Part shown: in pieces, positions 55,373 to 64,000 of the stretch | Numbering within the stretch: position 1 is the stretch's first letter | Layout: every line of letters starts with the position of its first letter | Assembly (NCBI GenBank): GCA_964454645.1 | Contig: CAYVTM010000004.1 | Span: forward strand, 1-64,000 | Length of the DNA: 64,000 nucleotides | Source: CAYVTM01 sp964454645 | Lineage (GTDB): Bacteria > Bacteroidota > Bacteroidia > Sphingobacteriales > Sphingobacteriaceae | Reading direction: 5' to 3' | Notes under the pieces: generated by a model | Databases searched by the model: none | Seen by the model: the letters and a program-made list of their open reading frames with translations, nothing else | Told to the model about the DNA's origin: nothing | Made by a program: the position numbers and the translations under genes

Positions 55373-58300
55373 TTTCTGATTACAATATAGCCTGTCATCG
55401 GGTTTACACCCTCAATTCCAAAGTCGAGTAAATAAAAATACGTGCCGCTCGGTAAAAGTCCGTCGCCAATGATAAGCCCCCCGGTATTCTCTGTATTACC
55501 TTTCCAGGAATTATCATAAGGCGCTTTCTGATACACTTTATTTCCCCATCGGTTGTAAATTTCCAACCGGTTGTTGGGAAATTGTTCAATGCCTTTAATG
55601 ACAAAAGCATCGTTTTTCCCATCGTTATTAGGGGAATAGCCGGAGGGGATAAAAATTGCAAGACTCACTTCGGTATAGGATTCTTCATCGGGAGTACCAT
55701 CTCCGTTCGGATCCGGATCATTTCCATCCACGGAAAAATCATGAATGTTTGTATCGGGCATCTGTGCATAAGCCAGAGCTTGTATCTTATTGTAATAGGT
55801 TACATTCGGCAGATTCGGGGTGACTGATATCCGCAGCTGTAACTCCACATTTTCGCCCACCGACAAATTACTTAATTCCGGATCGAGTAAATTAACATCG
55901 TTTATCCCGTCGAAAGAAGGGTTCATTGGAAGTCCGCCACTTACCCCGGTGAGGCTGAAGTTTGCAGGCGGGGGAAATACCTGTGCCAGATTTTCTTTTA
56001 CCTGTATTTTATTCAGGGGCACATTACTCATATTTACCAGGCGTATGGTGTATTTAAGCTCGTAAGTTCCCGGTGCTGTTGCTACCGGTTCATTCACACG
56101 CAAGGCTGAGCCTATACGTATATTCATATGAGAAGGTACTTCGACCTTTTGTAAAAAAACCACATTGGATGTATCTCTTTTGCAGGGAGAGGAAATTACA
56201 ATACGTCGATACCAGGTAGTCTGATTAATAGCTGAAGGATCTAAGTTCTGCACATTCGATGCAGGAATATCAATAAAAACAGTATCGGACCCAAGTGTAG
56301 AACTTTGCCAGATGTATTGATAGATACCTGTCCCTCCCAAGGGGTAAGATCCGTAAATCGTGTCGGGATCTATGCTATCATAAAAACTAACGGGTACCGG
56401 CTGAAGGATGTTATTGGAATTTATCGCTGATACAATATGAATAAGTATGGTGTTTGAAGTATCCGGATCACATACCCCATTTTGGACGATCACCCGGTAA
56501 TAAGTGCTGATGTTAATGTTGCTAAAACTTAATGAGGAAGCGTTGGTAAGGGTATCAATTACATTAGCACTAAAATCCGGACTCGTTGAGGATTGCCATT
56601 TGATAATTTCACCAACACTTCCGCTTAATATAAGCAGAGCATTATTATTGTAAGTACAAAAAGTATCTGCCCCTGATAATACTCCTGCTCTTGCTATGGA
56701 ATCAAGCGTTAACAGGGTTACAATAATACTATCACAATTTAACTGTGTAAGCAAGGTATCCCGGTACGTTCCCGCAACCGAATAATTATGTCCGTTAAAT
56801 GTATATACCTCACCTTGACAAATGGTTTGGGGGTTATTGAATTGGTAAACCGGATTTATCGTTANNNNNNNNNNNNNNNNNNNNNNNNNNNNNNNNNNNN
56901 NNNNNNNNNNNNNNNNNNNNNNNNNNNNNNNNNNNNNNNNNNNNNNNNNNNNNNNNNNNNNNNNGTTCGGTTATGATAATACTATCACAATTTAACTGTG
57001 TAAGCAAGGTATCCCGATACGTTCCCTCTATCGAATAATTATTTCCGTTAAAAGCATATACCCCACCTTGACAAATGGTTTGGGGGTTATTGAATTGGTA
57101 AACCGGATTTATCGTTAGTTCGGTTATGATAATACTATCACAATTTAACTGTGTAAGCAAGGTATCCCGATAAGTTCCCTCTATCGAATAATTATTTCCG
57201 TTAAAAGTATATACCTCACCTTGACAAATAGTTTGGGGGTTATTGATTTCATAGACAGAACCGGCAATGATGCTGTCAATACTAGTAGTATCAGCCGGGC
57301 AAACTCCGCTTTGAACAATTACACGGTAATAGGTTTTTTCAGTTAAATTGTTTATAACTAATGTTGATGTTGTATTTCCAATATCTGTTGAGGAGGAAAA
57401 ATCCGGATTGATTGAGGATTGCCATTTAATAATTGTACCGACATTTCCGGATAAAGTTAAAGTGGTATTATTTATTCCGGCACAAACCGTTTGTCCGCCG
57501 GAGATTGAACCGGCAACAGTTGACAAGGGGTCTATCGAAATGTTTGTGGTTGAAGAGTGCGATAAACATGTCCCAAGTGTGATCACTACCCTGTAATAAG
57601 TTGTTGCAGTTAGGTTTGTTGCTGTATAAGTATCGGTAGTGTTTGTAATATCCGTTACTATTCCCGAAAAATCAGATGTTGTGGAAGATTGCCATTTAAC
57701 AATGTTACCTGTATATCCGCTTAATGTTAATTGGGTGGAATTGAAACCTGAACAAACAGTAGTACTCCCGGTAATTGTTCCGCCAACTACATTTGGTGTT
57801 ACGGAGACTTCTAAAGTATCTGAATACAATTCGCAGTTAAGAGGTCCTTTTGTTACCAATACACGATAATAAGTTGTTACAGCTAAATTGGTGATATTTA
57901 AAGTGGTGGCAGTATTTGCAATATTGGTTATGGTTCCTGAAAAATCAGCTGTTTCCGACGATTCCCATCGAACAATAGCACCATCATGCCCCGATAAGGT
58001 TAATGTAGCATTATTGGAATTTATACAAACACTCGCCGGACCTGAAATTGTTCCGGGAATCGGGAATAAAAAATAGATTTGAATATGCGTAACAGTTGAT
58101 GAAGCAGGCGCACAATCTTCATGCTGTACAATTGCTCTGTAAAAAGTTGCAGAGGTAATATCGGTAACAGTAAGACTGCTTGTTGTATCTGGAATAATCG
58201 TAATTGTACCCGGATCAAAAGTATTTATAGTAGAAGATTCCCATCGGAGTATGGTACCGGTATAATTGATGAGTGTAAGTGTTGTTGAATTATTTCCGTA

Positions 58301-60322
58301 ACAAACGGTGTTAGCTCCGCCTGTTATCATACCTCCTATTGTTGGACTGATAACTGTAACTGTTGCGGTTGTACTGTTTGTTGCAACACAATTTCCACTT
58401 TGCACTACAGCTCTGAAATAAGTAGTTTCAGTTAAATCGGTTACGCTAAGCGAAGTTGTGGTATCAGCAATATCGGTAACTATTCCTGCAAAATTAGGGA
58501 ACACTGCCGACTGCCATTTGATAATGGAGCCAATATGGCCGCTTAGCGTTAATGTGGTAGAATTTGTGCCGGAACACACGGTGTCATTTCCCAAAACTGT
58601 TCCGCCAACAGAAAGGGGTTCAACGGTTATGGCAGCTACATCAGTTGTATCAGCGGAGCATACACCACTTTGGATTATTGTGCGATAAAAAGTTGTTGCA
58701 GTTAAATTACCTGCATTAAGTATAGTTGTTGTATTTGAAATATCTGTAATCGTTCCTGAGAAATCTGATGTCAGTGAAGATTGCCATTTGAGAATACTTC
58801 CGACATTCCCCGACAATATTAAAGTAGTACTGTTAGTTCCGGTACAGACAGTCGTATCTCCCGAAATTTTTCCGCTAACCGATAAAGGGTTAACTGTAAT
58901 TACTTTTACCGAAGAAAATGCCGAAGCACATGAATCGTTCTGAACTACTGTCCGGTAATAGGTGGTGGCTGTTAAATCGATGACTGTAAGAGTGTCCGAA
59001 GTATTTGCAATATCAGTTACTGTACCTGAAAAATCCGAAGTGAATGAAGATTGCCATTTGAGAACGCTTCCGACATTCCCCGACAATATTAAAGTAGTAC
59101 TGTTAGTTCCGGTACACACGGTTGTATCCCCCGAAATTATTCCACCAACCGATAAGGGAATAACCGTAATTGCTTTTACCGAAGAAAATGCCGAAGCACA
59201 TAATTCGTTCTGAACCACTACCCGGTAATAAGTAGTGGCCGTAAGATTCGTCGCAGTATAAGCATCCGAAGTATTTGCAATATCCGTTATTGTTCCCGAA
59301 AAGTCCGAGGTTAATGAAGATTGCCATTTGATGATTGTTCCTGTATAACCGGATAAAATTAAATCGCTGCTATTGGTTCCGGCACAAACAACAATGTTAG
59401 GGGAGAAGGGGCTTGTGCCCGACACTGTTCCGCCGACTGATGCCGGTAGAATTATAACGGAATCAACAGAACTATATGCAGAATCGCATGATCCGTTTTT
59501 TACGAGAGCACGATAATAAAGTGTGCCCGGACTTGCCAGAGAAGCGCCATACGATAACAGTGTGTGGCTTATAATCTGCACATTCGAAGAAAAATCCTGA
59601 AGAGGCGAGGACTCCCATCTGATGACATTGCCGGTATTCCCTGTTAAAACTAATGAGGCAGCAAGTGCAGAAATGCAAAAACTACCTCCTCCCGAAACGG
59701 TTCCTCCCACACTTGTAGAGGTTGCAGGATCTATTGTAATAATCTCGCTAAATGTAGAGTCGCAGTTACCTAATTTTACTCTTGCCCGATAATACATGGG
59801 TATGGCCAAATCAGGTGCCGTAAATGTATCGGTAGTGTTTGCAATCTGTGTAACAGTCCCCGGAGTAAAATTACTGGCAGCACAAGATTCCCATCTGACA
59901 ACAACACCAACATACCCGCTTAAAGTCAGCAATGTTCCCTGGCATAATGGGTTTGTCCCCGAAATGGTTCCTCCGTTAATAATAGTTCCCTGGGGGTAAA
60001 CATTAATACGAACCGGGTTCGAAAACGATACGATAACTCCGTCTGTAACTTTGGCCCTGTAATAACGAGGTGTAGTCAGGAATTTTGTTAAAAAAGAAGC
60101 AGTAGTTATTGTTGAATCTGTCCAGGTTACCCCATCGGGAGAAGTTTGCCAGATGATAGTGCCGGTATATCCAGTTAGTTGAATCAGCGTATTATTATTG
60201 TAACAAACAATGGTATCATTCGCCGTCGCCGTACCACCGGGGTTAATGAGTGCAGATGCCCTCCCTGTCTGAAAGCAGAGCAATGTAATGGTACAAAAGA
60301 AGAGCGCCCTTAAATATGTCAC
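55369..60322 (-). CDS. Giant repeat adhesin with gliding-motility-associated C-terminal domain (contains assembly gap)
   Basis: About 1617 aa if the 100 N are removed. It starts with a signal peptide (about 1-25). At least ten Ig-like/PKD-type repeats of about 85-90 aa follow, each with VCxGTNSTTLTLSG and KWQSSxxxDFSG, then a 51-aa Cys-containing repeat (NPQTICQGEVYTFNGNNYS), then a DUF11-type domain and a C-terminal type B sorting domain (GYSPNNDGKNDAFVIKGIEQFP ... WGNKVY). Secreted by T9SS and surface-located. The gap hides an integer number of 51-aa repeats; the two parts are one gene, not two. PorP and OmpA genes follow in the operon. Confidence 0.88.
56755..57240. repeat. 153-bp tandem repeat inside the adhesin gene
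   Basis: Units recur every 153 bp (51 aa): the TTTGGGGG mark is at 57079 and 57232, and at 56826 across the gap. Two full units and a partial third are present in the assembly. The N gap falls inside one unit. Confidence 0.85.
56865..56964. other. Assembly gap (100 N)
   Basis: One hundred N, the usual placeholder for unknown length. Bases on its two sides total exactly one repeat unit (39 + 114 = 153). Confidence 0.99.
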
Positions 60323-60506
60323 ATTATGCTTTTAATCTAATGCTAATGTAATGATTTAAACGTGAATAAATAGGGGTTTATCAAACTTTCTTTGAAGTAA
60401 TGAGATGGTTTTTTCTATTCAATAAAAAATATTTCTCTGAAAATTATTTTAATACTAAAAATGATGAAAAATAAATACATATCTTCCTTATTCCAAAAGT
60501 ATATCT

Positions 60507-60956
60507 ATGTACAACAATCTCGAAACCTATACCATTGATGCTCCCGAATCGGATTACCTCTATACCGACGTATCTCAAATTCCGGGGGCAGGGTTCGGAT
60601 TGTTTACCGCTATTAGAATTTTTAAAAATGAAATTATTGCAGTGTTCGAAGGCGAACGGATATCCATTGCCGAGCAAAAGAAGCGTCGTGCCGCCAAAGC
60701 CGATGCATACTTCATCGATTTACCCAGCGGCCGTGTTTTGGATTCGATGTACAGCGAATGCTTTGCTAAATATGCAAACGATGCATGTGGTATCACTCCT
60801 TCAAAATTTAAAAACAATGCAACTATTACCCTCGATGCAAATGATCAACCCTGTTTGCTGGCAACCCGGACTATTCATGTTAGAGAGGAGATTTTTTGTG
60901 ATTATGGGAGAAATTATTGGAAGCAGGAAGGCGTTCCGAAGATTTGTATAACCTGA
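60507..60956 (+). CDS. SET-domain protein (putative lysine methyltransferase)
   Basis: 149 aa, almost all one SET domain. GAGFGLFTA (27-35) is the SAM-binding GxG. The pseudoknot region reads KYANDACG with NNA after it (canonical RFxNHSC), and EEIFCDYGRNYW (127-138) is the catalytic Tyr motif. The N-D substitution for N-H-S is noteworthy. No pre-/post-SET zinc cysteines. It may methylate a bacterial protein. Divergent from the adhesin gene. Confidence 0.82.
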   Translation: MYNNLETYTIDAPESDYLYTDVSQIPGAGFGLFTAIRIFKNEIIAVFEGERISIAEQKKRRAAKADAYFIDLPSGRVLDSMYSECFAKYANDACGITPSKFKNNATITLDANDQPCLLATRTIHVREEIFCDYGRNYWKQEGVPKICIT

Positions 60957-61020
60957 GACTTCATTTAGGGAAAGGAGTTCTGCATTTTTTAACGCGTAGA
61001 TCTTGTTTTTGGGTTCTAAA

Positions 61021-61097
61021 CATCTCTTAATGTTCTTCATACCCCTTTATGTTTATTTTTTAATAATGTTTTAGATTATGAAGAACATTAAGAGATG
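61021..61097. repeat. Perfect 20-bp inverted repeat
   Basis: CATCTCTTAATGTTCTTCAT (61021-61040) and its exact reverse complement (61078-61097) flank a 37-nt AT-rich loop. No T tract follows, so it is not a standard terminator. It lies between the SET gene and a dispersed repeat. The surrounding 60957-61402 has no gene. Confidence 0.85.
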
Positions 61098-61128
61098 AAG
61101 GATTCTCTGCAAAACCGAAAACTCTACG

Positions 61129-61285
61129 TTTTTTACCGCGGAGGTCGCAAAGGTTTTCGCGGAGTACGCAAAGCATACACCACAAATCTATTATTTAACA
61201 GAATTTATCTGACGAATACATCTGCGTGGTTCATGTTAGGTATAAGTATAAGGAATGAGTCTTCGCACACTTTGCGGTTAAAAAA
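61129..61285. repeat. Dispersed inverted-repeat element, copy near 61.1 kb
   Basis: It begins TTTTTTACCGC and ends GCGGTTAAAAA, near-perfect terminal inverted repeats about 157 bp apart. The interior matches the 32.5-33.0 kb units (CGCGGAGTACGCAAAGCAT, CTATTATTTAACAGAAT, TCTGACGA). Confidence 0.7.
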
Positions 61286-61402
61286 GAGAACCGCCAAGGT
61301 TTGTATATTCTGAAACTGCAATCGGCAAAAGGCTAGCAATCGAAAAAAATGTACTGAAAAAAAATTTCTAAAAATATAAACGGATTAGCGTTGTGAATGT
61401 GT

Positions 61403-62029
61403 TCAGGTATTTTGCTGAAAATATTCACAGGCGCTTTGCATTACACATTCGAAACATTTGGGTTGGCTCGGCCGGCAGGTTTCTCTTCCTAAAAAAGAAA
61501 AGGCCATCCCTATCTCTCCCCAGTCTTTTCCGGGAATAACTTCCATTAATTGCTTCTCGATCTTCTTCGGGTCTGTCCCCCAAGCAATACCCAGTCGGGG
61601 TGCTACGCGCAGCACATGCAAATCTACAATAATACCTTCGGCCTTTTTACCGGCTTCATGCATAATTACATTTGCCGATTTTCTTCCGATGCCCGGAAGT
61701 GCTGTTAATCCTTCCATCGTTAAGGGGATATTTGCATCGGTTTTTATTTCTTTTGCTAATTGCAATAGCCAGTTAATCTTATTGCCGAAATTTCGGACCT
61801 TGGAAAGGTAGGGAAATAAAGCCTCCGCATCGGCTTTAGCTAAAGCAGGCATATCCGGGAGAGCTTTGAATAGTGCCGGAGCTATTTGATTGATATTCTT
61901 ATCCGAATCCTGTGCAGAAAGAATGACCATCACCAGTAATTGATATATATTTTCGGCATGGAGCGGGTGTTTCCTGCCTTTATACTTTTTCAGTAAAGGA
62001 GCAACTTTTTCTGGCCAGTGGCTGTTCAT
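61403..62029 (-). CDS. nth: Endonuclease III (HhH-GPD DNA glycosylase)
   Basis: 208-aa base-excision repair glycosylase/AP lyase for oxidised pyrimidines. The helix-hairpin-helix is LPGIGRKSANVIM with the catalytic Lys, the catalytic Asp is in VDLHVLRVAPRLG, and the C-terminal [4Fe-4S] ligands have spacing CX6CX2CX5C (CRPSQPKCFECVMQSAC). All catalytic features are intact. Confidence 0.93.
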   Translation of the reverse strand: MNSHWPEKVAPLLKKYKGRKHPLHAENIYQLLVMVILSAQDSDKNINQIAPALFKALPDMPALAKADAEALFPYLSKVRNFGNKINWLLQLAKEIKTDANIPLTMEGLTALPGIGRKSANVIMHEAGKKAEGIIVDLHVLRVAPRLGIAWGTDPKKIEKQLMEVIPGKDWGEIGMAFSFLGRETCRPSQPKCFECVMQSACEYFQQNT

Positions 62030-62065
62030 AACAATTCATATTAAAATCGATTGCATTAAGAAGCC

Positions 62066-64000
62066 TTATTTAGGCAGAACTACTTTCACACAAGTGCCTT
62101 TTTCAAATTCACTCTCTATGGAAATATTCCCCTTGTTTGCTTCTACATATTCTTTGCATAACAATAATCCCAGACCGATTCCTTTTTCTCCCCTGGTACC
62201 GAAAGTGCTGTGATAATTATTTGTAAAAACCTTTGCCATTTGTTCGGGCTTCATTCCCACTCCACTATCACGAATACTTATTTCTACATGCGTATCATTT
62301 TCCATGGTACTTATTTCGATATATCCATTCTCTCTTGTAAATTTAATAGCATTTGCGAGAATATTCCTAAAGACGATAGTAATTTGTTCCTGATTTACAT
62401 TTGCCCAAAGAGCTTCCGGTAAACGATTGCAGATTTTAACCTGTTTCTCTTCCAGATGGCTGTTTAATACCACTAAAGTTGAACGAATCATATCGGAAAG
62501 GTCACATATTTTTACCAGGGGTTGTTTCCCTTTATGGAAGGCCCCTGAAGCCCAGCGGAGCAAGGTGTCGAGCAGTTCATTTACTACATTCAGTTGTTTA
62601 ATTAAATCAGCTTTTGCAAAGTCGCGCTCTTCTTCCGTTAGTTCCTGCTCATCGATCGACATGAAACCGCTTAACGCCGCAATAGGTCCGCGTATATCGT
62701 GTGCTATAATAGCTAATATTTTATCTTTAAAAACGTTCAGTTCTGTAATTCTTGTATTCAGTTCCTGTAATTCTGTCAGATTCTTTTTCGATAGTTTGTA
62801 ATTTCTCCAGATCAGATAAATAATTACCGAACCTAATACGGCAAGCACAAGAGCAATTATCAGATAGGCTTTGGTTAAAGTATTTTTTTTGGTAAGAAGA
62901 TCAATTTGATAGGCTTTGGTAATATTATCAAACATCTGATAAAAATTCACTCCCGACAATTCCGATTTGGATTTCTCGAAAGAATCTTTTAAAAGCGTAT
63001 AATCCCGGAAACTATTGTATGCTTTGTTTGTATTTCCCAAGGTTTCATGGTATTTCCACTTTAATCTTAATAATCTCAACTCGGCTTCAGGGTGAGGTAT
63101 GCTATCTATCGAATGACGAATACTGTCAATCATTATTTCTGCCTCATGTATCCGGTTAGTTTGCAGGTACAGTTCGGCAAGCTTAACCATTGTTAATTGA
63201 GCGTCTCCAATTTCATAACCTTTACGATAGTTAATCTGAATACTTTTCGACAAAAAATCTTCCGCAGTCCGGTACTCTCCGGTTTGCATTAATACGCCTC
63301 CCAGGTTTCCATACACAATCGCCCGGACAACTTGCTTATACCGGTGTTGTTCCGCTACACGATGTTGGTTCTTATCTAAAAACTTTAAGGTTTTATGATA
63401 AGAATGTACAGCACTATCCATTTTCCCGAGACGTTCGTACACAATACCAATATTATCCAGGTATCCCCAGGCCAATCGGAATGTCCGGAAATAGTCAGCA
63501 TCCGAACAATTACTTATATCCGACAATGCCTGTCGATAATGGACAAGCGCTTCTTTGTATTTTCCCTGAGCATAAAATATAGAGGCAAGATTTCCGGTTA
63601 ACTCGGCAATCGAACAAGGATCTGAATATTGTATTCCAAACTTCCAACCGTCGTAATAGGTTTGTATAGCTTCATCATAACGGCCTTGCGAAAATAAAAC
63701 GAACCCTTTCGCCGAAAATGCGTCAATATAATCCTGAGGATACTGCATGGAGATATCACGTAAGACCAGGAGCATACTATCGGCATATATCAATGCAGCA
63801 TCGTAAATTTTTTCCCGCTCTGAAAACAGATCGCATTTCATTTCATACTTACGATATAAATCGTAAGCGCCGACATTATCGAATGCTGCGTATGAAGAAT
63901 CTAAATAGGATAGAGCCCCGGAGAAATTTCCCGAATCGAATAATTTCTGGGCATCTGAAATTACCTTGTCGAAGTACTCAGGATGTTGGTGCTTTTGATA
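62066..64000 (-). CDS. TPR-containing sensor histidine kinase (5' end beyond window)
   Basis: At least 644 codons; the frame is open to the window edge at 64000, so the N-terminus is missing. TPR repeats occupy the periplasmic part (YYDGWKFGIQY ..., YGNLGGVLMQTGEYRTA), then one membrane helix (TKAYLIIALVLAVLGSVIIYLIW), a HisKA domain (AHDIRGPIAAL, phosphoacceptor His) and HATPase_c (N box NILANAIKFT, G1 DSGVGM, G2 GIGLGL). It has no receiver or DNA-binding domain. No response regulator is adjacent in view. Confidence 0.9.
   Translation of the reverse strand, partial: YQKHQHPEYFDKVISDAQKLFDSGNFSGALSYLDSSYAAFDNVGAYDLYRKYEMKCDLFSEREKIYDAALIYADSMLLVLRDISMQYPQDYIDAFSAKGFVLFSQGRYDEAIQTYYDGWKFGIQYSDPCSIAELTGNLASIFYAQGKYKEALVHYRQALSDISNCSDADYFRTFRLAWGYLDNIGIVYERLGKMDSAVHSYHKTLKFLDKNQHRVAEQHRYKQVVRAIVYGNLGGVLMQTGEYRTAEDFLSKSIQINYRKGYEIGDAQLTMVKLAELYLQTNRIHEAEIMIDSIRHSIDSIPHPEAELRLLRLKWKYHETLGNTNKAYNSFRDYTLLKDSFEKSKSELSGVNFYQMFDNITKAYQIDLLTKKNTLTKAYLIIALVLAVLGSVIIYLIWRNYKLSKKNLTELQELNTRITELNVFKDKILAIIAHDIRGPIAALSGFMSIDEQELTEEERDFAKADLIKQLNVVNELLDTLLRWASGAFHKGKQPLVKICDLSDMIRSTLVVLNSHLEEKQVKICNRLPEALWANVNQEQITIVFRNILANAIKFTRENGYIEISTMENDTHVEISIRDSGVGMKPEQMAKVFTNNYHSTFGTRGEKGIGLGLLLCKEYVEANKGNISIESEFEKGTCVKVVLPK

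Noticed and set aside
55369..56754. Treating the left part of the adhesin as an independent gene
   Set aside because: Sequence right of its apparent TTG start continues the repeat in frame up to the gap, and removing the N run joins the frames.
1..64000. CRISPR array, rRNA, prophage or complete insertion sequence
   Set aside because: No regularly spaced short repeats, rRNA sequence, structural phage genes, transposase or integrase were seen.

Overview
The window looks like a scaffold piece from a Bacteroidota genome of uncertain order. The evidence is a type IX secretion (T9SS) C-terminal sorting domain, a PorP/SprF-like gene, a gliding-motility-associated C-terminal adhesin, a FecI/FecR/TonB-receptor/DUF4249 locus, adk next to obgE, and a near absence of Shine-Dalgarno sites. 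A run of exactly 100 N (56865-56964) marks a scaffold gap.

Layout. 1-10.1 kb: 3' end of tRNA-Arg, adk, obgE, two response regulators, then a minus-strand ECF sigma / anti-sigma / TonB receptor / lipoprotein cluster, a QueD-like enzyme and a tandem universal stress protein. 10.5-15.2 kb: a three-gene 2-oxoacid:ferredoxin oxidoreductase operon (GltD-like/ferredoxin fusion, KorA, KorB). 15.3-26.7 kb: a T9SS-secreted choice-of-anchor-I protein, a DnaQ/GIY-YIG nuclease, a CoA-transferase, a ferredoxin reductase with its ferredoxin, NnrD, an unusual 592-aa TIM-barrel-like protein and a cold-shock protein. 26.7-34 kb: envelope proteins, a bile-acid-type symporter, aroA-aroC, gapdh and copies of a dispersed inverted-repeat element.

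34.6-44.2 kb is an accessory island starting immediately 3' of tRNA-Glu. It looks AT-richer than its flanks and carries defence-like genes: a 280-aa protein between paired TTAGTAAA repeats, an OLD/AAA-type ATPase, a HEPN-like protein, a RadC-domain protein and, most interesting, a compact three-gene operon (37274-41931). That operon encodes a ComEC-like metallo-beta-lactamase-fold protein ending in Gly, one polypeptide fusing E2-like, E1/ThiF-like and JAB/JAMM domains, and a patatin phospholipase with a membrane hairpin inserted in its catalytic domain. It resembles a type II CBASS conjugation module plus a membrane-damaging effector, but has no CD-NTase and no separate ubiquitin-like gene. 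I propose it is an unusual ubiquitin-like anti-phage system.

44.3-52 kb: a lipoprotein, a nonsense-disrupted exported gene, an arsenic locus (arsR, arsM, small membrane protein, arsC) with palindromic operators, then a cobalamin riboswitch leading into nrdB-nrdA, a small membrane protein and a thioesterase. 52-60.3 kb: an OmpA/PorP/giant-adhesin operon. 60.5-64 kb: a SET-domain protein, a perfect 20-bp inverted repeat, another dispersed repeat, endonuclease III and a TPR histidine kinase running off the window end.
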